From the NCBI GenBank assembly GCA_964057225.1, contig OZ059897.1, forward strand, positions 13,454,001-13,518,000: 64,000 nucleotides of DNA. The letters are read 5' to 3'. Below, piece by piece: positions 36,798 through 49,590 of the stretch (its first letter is position 1; the number at the start of each line of letters is the position of its first letter). This DNA is from Auanema rhodensis (Eukaryota > Nematoda > Chromadorea > Rhabditida > Rhabditidae). A program made the position numbers and the translations under genes. The notes beneath the pieces were generated by a model. That model did not search any database. It had not been told where the DNA came from and saw only the letters and a list, made by a program, of their open reading frames with translations.

Positions 36798-39700
36798 TTA
36801 TTCCAACTTATTTAGACTAGTCAGTAATGCCTTTTGATGTTGAAGTTCCTGCTTGAGTCGGGAAATTTCTTCTTTCAGTTGTTCGTTTTCACCTTCCAGA
36901 AGCTAAAAATATAATTTTACGATCTATTCTTTGATTTGTTTGTCAGTTATTGTCGAGCGAATGTTGTTGTTCCTGTTGCTATATACTGTTGGAGAATCAG
37001 AGTGGTATTCGAAAACTCCAGATGTGCCTGTCAGCATGTGTCATACAGTTACGTCACATCACTTTGCTCAATTTAACCTCGTAACGAAGTTCTCATCATA
37101 TTTCCATGATGTTTCAAAAGCTTTAATACACATTTATAACATGTAAAACAACTTACTTGAACCCGTTTACTTCTATACTCAAATACGGCTCTTCGGTTAG
37201 CACGACAACGTTTGGCGGCTTCATTGTTACGTCTTCTTCGATCCATATACTGAAAGAACATGTTAAGTTTTTTTCTTTGATTATCATTACTTACCGATTT
37301 AAGACGATTTTCGCTACTTAAAGCTTCTCTGATTGCAGAGTGCTCTGAATGATCTTCAGAAGAATGAGATGGAGATAATGAAGCAGAAGAAGAGATCGAT
37401 TCACAGTCAGATTTCGAGCATGAAGTCTATAATTCATTAGAATGTTATAGTTTATATTGAAGTGTTTGCTTACTCTAGGAGGACTACTGAGTCCACTACG
37501 ATGTTCGGTTCTACTTTGTGGAACTGAAGGTGATACCCGTCTAGTGGAAAGAATTTGGCCTAAGAGAGATTGAGATGAAGATGATGGTGCTGGCGGCGGT
37601 GTTGGAACACGCTTGATGACATTCTGTGTTCGATCGCTTGAAGAATCAGGACTTATTCTTTCAGCTTTCATAACGACAGAGTCCTTCTGGAAAGGAGTGA
37701 AGGCGCTGCCAAGCGAAAAAACGGTCGATGTGCCAGTGGGTGGTCGATATGCCTGAAAAAGCAAAAAATGAAATAAAATACACAAGAAAAATGGAGTTTT
37801 TATTCAGTTCAAATATAATTTTCTATTTTTTTAAGATTTTAACAGTTTAGATAAAGATGGGAAAATGAGGCTTTTCAATAAAATTTGAATTTACGAATCA
37901 TTAACCAGCATGACAATTATTCTTTATACTACTATGAACACATCAAAGAAGGTTAAATCTTATCAAACATATTTGATTTAATAGGTTTTTGAAATAAAAG
38001 AAAAATAATGATAATAAGAATATATTATTATTTTTCTTTTTTTATATTAAAATTCAACAAAATGAAGTAGCGTAACAGTGGAAAACTGAAACATGCAGTA
38101 GTTATGGCTATAAACACGACTGTTGTTGGTAGGTCTTCAGGTGCCGAATTGATGGTTCGTGAAAACCAGACTCGGAGGGGCCGGCTTCAGTTGGTCATGT
38201 GTCTTCTCTTGGACATTTGATGGTTAGCAGCTGCTATAGATTCTGTTTCTAACCATCGTCAACTACCACCCCTATAGAACAATATGCTGTGATTGTCCAG
38301 CCTCCTGTTTAAAACATCGATGGAGGGCAGGAGGTTAGTTGGAAGAGATGCATGAAAATATTTAAAACTAGATAGGCTTGGTTATGACAGTAATGTATAG
38401 CCAAATGTAGAAAAACTTGTTATTCACATATAACTCTCATACTTGAAAAATAATTCAATCAGCCAAGTGAGGTATGAAGTTCAAAATGAAATAAACATCT
38501 GATTAATGTCTCAAAATATGATTCTCATTATCTTTTCTGATATAAAATGAATTTTGATCATTTGTCATCAATTCAAACTTTGAAAATAGAAACATGGGTA
38601 TAGAGAGAATGGCAAACTAAACATGAAAGTTCAATTAATGATTTTATGCAAAAACGTTGCCAATAGTTTCCTCAAAGTTAAAACTAAGACCAACAGACTT
38701 TAACGAATGACGAAAGAGAAATGGAATAAGTAAAGGAGGTGAAAGTACAAAAAAGAGGTCGTCCAGGTGGTCGCGCTAAAGAGAAGAAGAGGACGATAAC
38801 CGGATGATTCATACATGAGGAGAGGATGGTTGGACCACATCCGCATAAGGAGATGGGGAGGACGCTCGTCGTCCCCGGAGGTTATGTAGATGAGATGTCA
38901 CCAAGCGTCGTCGTTGTCATCAACAGCGCGAGGCGGTCATTGAATCTGGAACAGCAGGTGATGATGTCGTATCCTCTGTGACTTTTCATAGTCGAAGGCA
39001 GCATGTATGCAGATGAGGTTTGGATATGTCTTAGAAGCAGTGGTCATTAGCCAATTTAGGATGGATGTTGGATTTTTTTTGGCTCAAACTGTTTTGATGT
39101 ATAAGTTGGATAGTTTAATGACACTTTTTCATTTTTTTTTTAATTCTTTGAATTAAAAAAATGAGTCCAAGGTCTTTAAAGGAAAAACTGTTTCACCATA
39201 TTGCAAGCTATTGGTGAGAATGACCATTTAGTTAATGAAGCAAGAATTCACAAATTAGAAGATACGAAAATGAAATAGTTTATCTACCTGCTGTTGAATA
39301 GCGTTTTGAAGTTGATAAATCTGGAGAAGAGGTAAAGTTGAAGTTGCAGCTGTAGATGGAAGTATTGGAGCCATTCCTGCATTCTGTGTTGGTAAAGCAG
39401 GGGCAACTGGTCTTATATTACTGGGCAAAGGCATAGATGGAAGTCTCAACGTTGAATTTAATGACGTAGGTGCAAAAATGCTCTGAATATTATAGGATTA
39501 AAGTTTAAAGCAAGCTAAACACTTACAGGTCGTTCCGCTTGAACTGTATTGCTTTGGGATGGGAGAGCAGCAAACTCGGCAATATTTCTAGTGGCTAATA
39601 GGGAATCAGTAGCTGTACGTGATTCCAGTCGAGTCTTCAGAATCTCGTTTTCACGAGATAGAGCAAGAATCTTTTGTTCCATAGCTATATCACCCAGGCG

Positions 39701-39952
39701 GCGCTTTTCTCTAGATCTCTTAGAAGCATCATTGTTCTTTCTCCTTCTCTCCCAATACTGTTCATCTTTGATAACATGTTCATTCATTGAGTTTCTAAGA
39801 ATAAATAATTAATTTAATAAATAAATAAATAAAAACCTTCTTGAATTTGGTGAGGAAGCTTCCGACGAATTTGAGGAATATTCAGTAGATGTTGAGCACA
39901 AAACTGACAAGCGCTCTGCAGGTGAGGAGGAAGACGACGAGTCGACGTCCAT
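36798..39952 (-). CDS. Transcription factor with two bZIP domains (PAR/NFIL3-like)
   Basis: Seven exons (39837-39952, 39527-39794, 39288-39482, 37474-37752, 37295-37426, 37157-37249, 36798-36902) join in phase to give 395 residues. The first bZIP (about 49-105) reads [20 protein letters not shown] with a short zipper ([15 protein letters not shown]), close to NFIL3/E4BP4. The second (331-395) reads [20 protein letters not shown] followed by [23 protein letters not shown]-2/ATF-2-like, and ends the protein. The linker is Pro/Ser-rich. Such factors bind TTACGTAA/TTACGTCA as dimers in the nucleus. The ATG sits one base after an acceptor, suggesting trans-splicing. A 1535-bp intron separates the halves, so two genes or two promoters are possible, but the phase-0/phase-0 junction supports one transcript. 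Confidence is high for each bZIP, moderate for the fusion. Confidence 0.82.
37049..37056. promoter_or_regulatory. PAR-bZIP-type site TTACGTCA in the bZIP gene's own intron
   Basis: The octamer matches the half-CRE/PAR element bound by NFIL3/CES-2-type proteins. It lies in the intron between the last two exons. Autoregulation is conceivable but not shown. Confidence 0.25.
37753..39287 (-). other. Intron separating the two bZIP halves; contains a GC-richer island
   Basis: About 38740-39030 is distinctly less AT-rich than the rest and has many CG dinucleotides. No exon with sound splice signals is found in it. It could hold an alternative promoter for a product with only the second bZIP. Confidence 0.35.
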
Positions 39953-42900
39953 CCTGAAAAGCCGAAAAAAAAATAAATGAAAAGGCATAGAATTAAGTGA
40001 AAATCAGAACTATTATAATAATGAAAGATATAAAAATGAAATAAAAACAACAAAAAAATCCAGAAAAGAAAAAAAAGAAGAAAATCAACAAGGTAGGGTA
40101 TGGAGAGTGCGTGCAGTTTGAAACATAAGTGAAACTTTGGTTTTCACTGAAGTGGGAGGAGATAAGAGAAAGAGAATGTGAGAGGGTAGGGCAATTCACT
40201 TTCTCTTGAACACCCCTGTGGCCTGACTTTCACCGATACCGTAGGGGGTGTTCCGTTAGTACATCCTTCTTAGGAAAAAGGTTGAACTACGAAAAGATGT
40301 AGATGGAGGGCGAAAACGATAGAGAGATTGGGAGAGAGAAAGATAGAGAGGGAGAGAGAACGAAAATTTTCGCTTTCACATTACTTTCTCTTTTTGTTCA
40401 GATACGCTCCTGTAATTCTCTCTTTTTTCCATAGATGGCCATGTATCGTGTTCTGGGGGCCTGACCTATATCAAACCGGACATCACACGGAGCGGCGAAT
40501 TTGCGAATAGAAATAGTATGCTTGAAGATGAATTTCTAACTAGACGGTTAGACAGAACGGGAGAGCAGTACTAGGAATAACGATTTCATTTTCAATTGCC
40601 TTTCACCCCTTTTCTATAAACGTACATCTATCATACTATCTATTTTCCCCTCCCTATCCCTCTCTCTCTCTTCATCTTCTTTATTTCCTTCTCTATCTTT
40701 CTCATTCAAATTTCAACAAGTCTGGAAATGGTTAGATGTTCCTCATCATTAAAATTTGTAAAATAGCCCGACATCACAATCGGTTTGACTCTTCAGGGTA
40801 ATGGAAGTAAAAACTATAGTTTGAATTTCGATATTAATTCTTGGAATTGAAGAGATTGTTGTGAAAAAAAATAAAACAAAATAAAAATATAAACCGTTAA
40901 TCTGAGAATAAAATCCCACACATTTTCGAGAAAACATATAAATGTTTGAAAAAAAAGTTTCAAAACATTGATGATAGATTGAAAGAATGAATTAAGTTTA
41001 GAAGCTGAACATAAACGGAAATATGATTGTTCAAACAGATGAAATTAACAAGTTAAAGAAAAAATAGAAATATGATTGAACAAAAGAGAAAGGGATATAG
41101 ATCACGTCATGTATCTCCTTAAAGAGTGAAAGTAATCAGATCGGAACAATAGCCGATTGAAAAGAAAATGAAGTGTGAGAAAGAACCGATGACCATATTT
41201 GATTGTTTCAGTTTCAAATGATGATAAAGACAAATTTCGGAATAGTTCAATAGAGCATGAATGAAATGATATAGAAATATAATATAGAAATCATTAACTT
41301 CTTTGCAATGTTGATGTAAATACAAAATGCGGCTAGAAGAAGATGAGAAAAGTAACAGAAATGTCGTAATTTCTGGATGAGAAACAGAATTGAAAGTTGT
41401 AAGTACAATATGAAATAGATAGCAGAAATGAAATATATGAAATCATCAATATTATCTATCCATATGTCAGATTCTTCAAAATTCTTTAACTTCTCTGTCG
41501 ATTTTAGTGTTAAATTCAACTCTATCATCATTCAACTATATGATAGAATATGTAGATAACTAGCTGTGAAACAAGTAGATTATCCAGCAAGCGCATTATG
41601 CCAACCCTGCTGACCTATTTTAGCAATGAAGAAGCATAACCGGACCTTTCTCCCCATATTGCCGTTCCGATCATCATCTATTCTTCATAATATGGTCATT
41701 CTCTCTCACTCTTTTCATTTCTCTTACTCTCTTCACTTTTCGTTCTTTCTTCATGTCACCTAATTCTTTTCACACAAATTACCTCCATACTAGTAATCAC
41801 GAAGGTGTGAATGTTTCAAAACTAATATAGTTTGAACGATTAATCAGAAACATGTGGAAAAGCTGATTGGCAAGCCGACACATATGTCAAATCAAAAATT
41901 ATCAAGAAACTGAACAAACAAAATTGAACTAAAAATAGAAAATAGGTATAAACTAAGAGTAGAAAAATTAGAAGATACTTGTCTAAAAAAGCTATATGCT
42001 ATAGAAGAATGTTGTGTTGAAAGAATGATGAAAACTTCATCGTGTGCTTTTGCTCTAGCTCGTTGACTGTACCAAACGAGAAGCTCATCGTGTCGCATTT
42101 CGTTGTCGGCCGGTTATTTCAACGTCAGTTTTTTACCAAACCGTTCAACAAACTGTTGCTATTTTCGGGTATTTCACTCAGCGTTTTCGGAACAGATGAA
42201 GCACAAACACAGAACATAGAATGGTCTACATAGGATGATGCTTTGTCTACTTTGCTCTCTGTATAGCTTGCGATATTTCGTTTCGTCTACCTTGTGAGGA
42301 GAACAACGGGCTAAAAATATTGAAAAAAAACTAAAAAAAAGAAGTGAATGGTTGTGAGAGAATGGACGAAGCAGGGTGGTATGGATGACGGCGTTGATTC
42401 AGTCGTCGTTGTGGACACCGATGACGCAAAGGACAATTGAACATAACTCTACAGTGATCAATAACCTTGCTCCATCGAGAGGCTAGACGAACGGTGTCTG
42501 GAGCATGATTAGCACAGAAAAAACTTCATGACAGTTTCTAAACAAGAATTACAGGACATACACTAATTGATTTCAAATCCGGTAATGCGAAAGGTATGTA
42601 TTTGTCATGTGTTATTAATCTTTCATGCAGCTTCGCATGAAATGAAGCAGGCCACTGGCTACAAGAGGATCAAGGAGTCAAGTTTGTCCGCCCCCCAGCC
42701 CACTTTCTCTCACTTTCAATTCGATCTCTGTTAGTATGTGTCTGGTCATCAGGTTGTTGTGAGTCAGGTTTTTTAAGATAATTATACAGTCAAAACAGCA
42801 ACAAACAACAAGTTTGTGAGAAAAAATGGATAGAACAAACAACATCGAACGGTTAAAATTAAACTAGACAAATGTCATATAGTAATAATAATAATAGTAA

Positions 42901-45900
42901 ATAAATGAAATAAATAGATGACTCTTTTGATCTTTGTTTTGTTCTTCGAACCTGAGTTCTGTAAGAGCAATAGTTACCGGGACATCTGGAAGACCGTCAG
43001 CTAGCCAACGTCCTACTATCGAAATAATGATGACAACGACGAAAATGGTGATGATGACGGTCAGGGCAAGCAAATACAAGAGACAGAAGCCGCAGCTCTT
43101 ACTCTATCTCTCGTTAATACTCAATGCTAAACGGTGTTCTCTACCACTCTATCATATTCTCTTTGACTTTTTTCTAAGCGATATTATACGAACACCTGGT
43201 GGATAAGGAGGGGGAAATGGATGGTGAAGAAGCTGAGGTCTTGTGTCTGTACAAACTGACACATCATCAGCTTTTAAGGTCAAGCAGTCAACTATTATGC
43301 GGTTAAGAAACGATTTCTGAATCTCTAACAACAAAAAAGAAAAACTAGGTTTACAGACTTGTTGATCTCAACGTCTTTGAAACAATTAAGTGACCATAAT
43401 CATTAGAGAAACAATAAAAACATATAGTTCTTGAAAATTAACAACGAACGACGAAATTGTTTCCAAAAATTATGAGAAACAACGCCATCTTACAGATGGT
43501 ATTGGTGTTTTTGCATCGTATGATCATTGGAACTGTCGCTATACCTTCATGTAAACATCGGAGAAAATGAGTTTGTATAAATACTAAAATAGAATCAATT
43601 CAAGAAAACTTCGAAGCTTTCTGGTTCCTGGAACGTCCACGTATGGAAAATAGAAAACGAGAGGAGGTAGAGGACTATCAAGTTCACGACCGACTGACCC
43701 CGACCAGTTTCACACGAGGATTCAGCATCGGATTGACCGGATATTACATGAACGTGTTTAAGGGACTTCACCGAATGATGACTACAAAATTAGGAATGAA
43801 ATTCTAAAGAGTGGCGTCAAAGCTTTCATTATTATATGGAAATCGGATAATATTTGGAAATAGAACTTTAGGTATTTAAAGCAAAAGGAACGAAATTGAG
43901 TGCATTTACAATGATGAAATCGTGAAATGAAAAGTTGGAGATCGAGAAAAAACTTCAACGATAGGATAATCAGAGATGGTGATGACAACAATAAGAATAA
44001 AAAAGTTTTTTAATCGTTTAAATCAAATTCCAAACACAATGAAATTAAAAAAATGAAACTTCCACGACAATTGCGAGCAAAACGAATGAAAACAATGAGA
44101 GTATGAGAATCAGCTTCAGCGGAGGATAGACAGACTGGACGATGATGAGATCCAAACGAGAGTGAAGGCTACTCAAGAGTTATGATGATGACCTGTCCTT
44201 GAACTGAACATCATACAGCCTCTTCAAAAAAAGGCATAGTTAGATACAAACCCTTGGCCTGAGATCAAATAAAGGACATGCATTTCAAGGCAATAGATAT
44301 ATCTCTGCTTAAAGACAATACTGTTAACAGATGCTCAATTGAGTAACATCCTTAGTGTATACGGAGAGATGAAACTTCGGCAAAAAATATAGTTATTGAT
44401 ACATGTTGTTAACATAATCAGATTTGCCTATGAGAAAGCAAACAATGCAATGAGAGTCGTAAATTCAATTTTCTTAAAATCGTCAAGAAATAACTGCTGT
44501 AGAAGAAATGAAAATTTAAGATCAAAGAATGCGGATGTCGCCCTTGTTCATATAATCGGGAAAGAACAGGAGCGATGCTATCGAAAAAGGAAGGAGCTAT
44601 AGGCTTCCGGTAACTGTTCATTCCTGGAATATATTTTCAGGTCACATGAAAAACTATCAGTACAGAATCTCCATAAACTGAGGCAAGCCATATGAAGGCT
44701 GGCTGAGTTGTCTGCCCGCGAGCTGGTAAGTGGCCCCACCTGAGTCTGACCTGGCCTCTGGTCCACCTTTTTATGCTCAAAGAGAAATAGATGAAAGATC
44801 AGGTCAAATGAGGAGAAGAAGAGAATAGAAAGCTAAATGAGAAGAAGTAAAACACACAAATACATACGCAGTATATAGCATATAGAGCCAATGAGAGTAA
44901 GAGAAAGATAGAGAGATATGTAGCGATTGGTGCACTGAGAGGGACAAGAGTTGAAGAAACGATGAAAAAGAGATAGTTCGTAAAACAGGAGAAACAGACA
45001 GAAAGAACTGTAAATAGGAGCTAAATAACAAGAGAAAGATAAAAAGAGAAGAGCATTAAAGAAATGAAAAGAAATGATGTCCTGAACACAAGAGTGGGTG
45101 GTCGAGCTAAAAATAAAGAGAGAAGGGATAGAAGAAAAACGAGAGGTAATGACTCCCTATACAAGGTAAACATACGGGGACGTGCTCCGAGTATGGATAA
45201 AGAAACAAGATAACTGTTTGATATTATGAGTAAGATATTTTACTTCAAAAATCCTTCTATTGCCTAGAATATTTGCAATTACATTTAAAACTAAAGGTAT
45301 ACGTTTTTTAAACAAACTATAAAGGATAAAAGAGAAAGTGACTTACGAAAGAACCAAGAAAACGAAATTAAGCAGTCAGACTGTTTGATGACTGACCGAA
45401 TTGAAATGGAAAGCTGGAAGAAGGGACAACGACGATGACATATTCGAAAGCGAAAAGTCCGGGGGAAAACGAAAGGCGGGAGGGTCGTATGGACGCATTG
45501 GAACGGGCTACACTAACCCAAGAAAAAGGTGAAAGTGGAACGACGACCAGGAAGATAATGACGACGAGAGACAAGAAAAGGGGAAGTCAAAATAGACAGC
45601 TTGATGACGAGGACAACGATAGTGTGAAGAAGATTATAAAATTTAAAAAGGATACATAGACATATAAGAATTATAGAAATATTTAATTTTGCAAACAGAA
45701 AAGGTCATAGAAATCTGATTTTTCGATATCTTGATCGATTATATAAGAATTAGAGAAGGTACTTGAAGAAGATGGTGAAAACTTTTAAGAACATTAGCCA
45801 AATTTGTAAGTTTTCGAAACTTATTAATATTGAGCCGCAACATCCTGGACCAAGCTTAATCAAGAGTTCTACGAATTGAGCTAATAGGAATATGACCAGA

Positions 45901-48900
45901 TGTTCACAATCAATCAAGCAGGAATATTAGAAATGAAACAAAAACAGTCAACAGGTTCAAAGAGAACAGCAGAAATAATGCGAGTGGGAGAGAGAGGGTA
46001 GAAAAGAAGAAGGAAAATGGAGAAAGAAAGATTGTTAGAGAAAAAGCTGAAAAAGGGTAATGAAAGAACAAAATGAGCGATAATAAATACGAACAAACAT
46101 AGTTTCAATTGTTTTCAAAACATCAGCGGAGCAAGCAAAACACAATAAGAAACAACGAAAAAACGGTCAAAACTTCTTTAACCTTTTGTATGATGAAGAA
46201 AGCTATGTTAAACATCAGTCAGTCACGTAGTCTAACAAACTACAGCGTCTCACATTCAATACTTCTCATCATCACAATCGTCATCAGCATTGTCGTCCAT
46301 CAATAGCATCATTGTGGGTTCATCATTTGTTATGTTGCCTTTATGTGTTTATATGTATCTGTTTGTCTGTATGTTGCTTGCACTATCTGTCAGCTTTTCG
46401 GCAGATTCTGATATGCCACATGACTGTGAAGCAATATCTAATCTGTCTAGGGGCCAATGAGACATAGACAACCACAGGCTGAAGCTGTAAACAGAGTGAC
46501 CTGGAAAGACCCTGTAAACATCCAGTGCAAGGCCACGGACAAGCTGGAAAGCAAAAGGCTTTCAGAGAGAAAGAAGAGAAAGCGAAAGAGACAGCTTTTG
46601 GAGAAGGAGTAGATTGTGAGAAGAGGGCCAGAGGCAAAGACCATTCCGTGTAAACAACATTGTATCTCTGGGAGTAACCGCTTAACAACTAGATGAATGA
46701 GTAGAAGAAACATTTTCTATTCATCGAGTAATATTTCTCCTTATGTCTCTTAGGATTCTATACTAACTACTTAGAAATGACCCCAAGGCTGAGCAGGGAG
46801 CCGGCTTTTCCTTTCGTTTCTTCACCCTCTCATCCAATCTCTTAATATATATGCTCTTAGAAATCCTATGCAACGATGTGTTCTTAAGTAGAAAGAGAAT
46901 TACCATTCTAAATACATATAGAAACAATTCAGTTATTGAAGTCTATGATGATGACGACATGATCATCATCTACAAGACCTAGAGCCATCTGGAAAAGATC
47001 ATCCAATAAAACATTAACACAATTTATTTGAATGATGAATGATTTTATGAGAGAATGAATATTTTATAATAAAACTATAAATAATACTAAAGATGAAGTA
47101 ACGAAAGACAGAAAAATAAAACTTGAAGTAGAACACGATGTTAGAACGCTTCATAATTCAGCCGACAAGTAGAGTCTACTTTAAGCAACAATAATTTAAA
47201 CAAAATAATTATATTAAGTTTATAGAAAGAAAGAAAAAAAAATAAAATGACATTAATCGAAAGGTCCTAATGAAACCCGTTGAAAAGAAGTCCTCGTATT
47301 ATCAGAATGATACTGTTTGACCTGGTGACCCAACATCACCTTTTCAAATGAGAACTTAGCGGCCAGACGATAAATAAGCACAAATCAGTTATCGGGACCA
47401 TTACCATCAAGCATAGAACAATCGAGGCAGATTCTTCTCTTGATTGAGAGGAAAAGCAAATAAATAAGGTTAAATCAATCAAAAACCATTCACCTATCAA
47501 TTAACATGTTAGTTATGCATCTTTATTTCATCCAGACAAGCGAATTCCTTTTGTTTCTAACTTGTGATTTCAAAAAATTTAAATATTTCTTCGTATAGGT
47601 TTGATATACATTAAAACCGCAAATCTGGCACAATGAACTCTAATTTTAAAAAATCTAATCTTTTAGCCAATTTTCCGGTTCTTTGAAATAAAGGAAGAGC
47701 AGGTATGTCGGTCACTAGAGGAGCTGAAACTGGGACAAATTTTATTCTTTTTTCGACTATACAAATAGCACAATGGCAACCCAGCCGGGAGGTCTGAAAT
47801 CGCGCTAATTTCTGAAGCTACAGCAGAAGATGCCTCGAAGAAACCGTGGAAACGATATGTGACAGTCACCTAGAACAGGCAGGTGCTAGAAGCGGATCTC
47901 CTTATATCGCGAGCTCAGGCCGCATATTAAGTGGTAGCCTCTGTGTTATTCATATAATACAAAAGACACACATTTTCATTGATGGCAGCTTAATTGGCTT
48001 GAAACTGTGTAAGTCATTCAACACGAAAAGCAATGAGTGGTTTGAGTAGATCGAGGTCAATCAGGGTCACATCTGCCTGTAGCTTGTCCCTTGCAGAGAT
48101 CTCATATCTAGAATCAGAATAATCACGAATCAATCTGAATATATATATACTTATATATCTTTTAGAAAAATTTTAATATATTATAGCAAATATATTTTAT
48201 AATTTACTTATTAATTGAATAAAAAAACAATCTAAAGCTTTAATTATATTAATAATAAAGACGGTAGGTGAGAATCGTTCTATACCTAACAAAGGAGAAA
48301 ATTACTTTTCACACATACTTTGTTGAAAATGTTTCATTCAATTTATATTACATCTTCAGATTTAAGCTAATTTCTCTAGGTCAAAACAATCATATAATAT
48401 AGACTTTACCTAACTCTTCGCATATTGTTCTGTTCAGGACGGAACTTCAAGGAATTTGGTTTGCAAATTGCTTTATTAATGGTCCAGTCCTGAACTTGGA
48501 AATTCACAAAAGTGCTTTGAAGATGATCTAATTGTCTTTTCCGTATACGGCATAGACCTATATCCTTGTCCTAGATGTCGTCTTTCTTCCAAATACGGTC
48601 GACTGTCGCCAGATGGCGCGGCGCCTACAAACGGTTGCTAGCAACAGAACTAGATAATTATAAAATAACTATCAGAAGTTAGCCTTCTGTCGGCAAGTTC
48701 ATCATATATGTTTATATGTAAAAAGATTAGATATATACACCATTATAGTACTATAGTTCGCGTTCTTCCTGGTATTAGGGTATTAAATGGAAGTTTAGTA
48801 ATGAACTTCATTATATATAACTTTCTAACATCATTCAAATGATTTGTGTAAAGCACAGATTCACGAATCATATCTTGGAATAAGAATCTTTATTCTGGAG

Positions 48901-48914
48901 ATATATCCAGAAGG
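39953..48914. other. Long gene-poor region upstream of the bZIP gene
   Basis: No supportable gene over about 9 kb. The plus strand is predominantly purine-rich, so the minus strand is pyrimidine-rich, as expected of leader introns of minus-strand genes. Bases 42950-43330 (minus strand) have open frames with a hydrophobic segment and a Pro-rich stretch, but no phase-consistent splice joins them. Confidence 0.4.
40320..40420. promoter_or_regulatory. Purine/pyrimidine skew switch; likely bZIP gene promoter region
   Basis: GA repeats up to about 40360 flip to CT-rich sequence around the palindrome CGAAAATTTTCG (40361-40372). It lies about 400 bp upstream of the bZIP ATG on the minus strand. Inferred from skew and position. 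Confidence 0.35.
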
Positions 48915-49358
48915 ATGTTTCACCTCCTAAGGCTGTTCTCATTTTCGTACCATAATTTCCATTCGATGTCACTTTCTTACCATGTGCGATCGGTCGCACT
49001 TTTTAGGTCAATCCCTGTGATCGAGGGCAGTTGGAAAGCCACCTTGCACTTATTGAAAACTGATCGTCACCTCGTTTATGTTGAAAGGGAATTCGAATAT
49101 ATTAAAGTGAAAGTAATGCAAAATGCTAAAAAATATATTTATCATGTAAAAAACGAAGCAGAAATTGCATGAAAACTAATAAAAACTAGAATTAGTCAAG
49201 AATGTGAGAAGCCAGAGTATATAAAATTGCTAACTCTGGGAGAAAGTGCAAAATTAGCATTAGAAAGATTAATCGAACGAATATATCTAGAAAATATTAG
49301 TAAAGAATCTAAACGGCTTAACAGTCCAAATGGGAACAAATATGGTCCTAAAAAGTAA
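48915..49358 (+). pseudogene. Intronless ORF interrupted by one in-frame TGA
   Basis: From ATG 48915 the frame runs 85 codons to TGA (49170-49172) and then stays open another 62 codons to TAA (49356-49358), in the same frame. Codon content on both sides looks like protein rather than AT-rich noise (LLKTDRHLVYVEREFEYIKV before; YIKLLTLGESAKLALERLIE after). The N-terminus is rich in Ser, Arg and His with few acids, like a mitochondrial targeting peptide. Every neighbouring gene has many introns, so an intronless, stop-broken copy fits a processed pseudogene. A polymorphic stop or readthrough is possible. The parent family is not recognised. Confidence 0.5.
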
Positions 49359-49590
49359 TATTAATTAAACGAACGACCGGTACTACAACAGGATTCATCT
49401 GATTCCCACAGGACTAGGGAAATTATTATCATTTAAAACCCATATTCACATGATATGTACAGGCACCCATGAAAAGCTGAAGAAAAAACAGGTAGGTAAA
49501 ATAATGCAAACAACAATGAAAAACCAGAAGGAATTGAGCTGGCTATATCGCAACATGAATTTAAAAATCGTTCTGTTAAAACGTCTAAAG

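Noticed and set aside
42864-43334. Minus-strand hydrophobic ORF plus a nearby Pro-rich ORF, possible two-exon membrane protein
   Set aside because: No donor/acceptor pair joins them in phase (the Pro-rich exon ends in phase 1, the hydrophobic one needs phase 0).
45435-45659. 75-codon charged ORF on the plus strand
   Set aside because: Purine-rich DNA yields Lys/Glu/Arg codons by chance; no splice context, no family resemblance.
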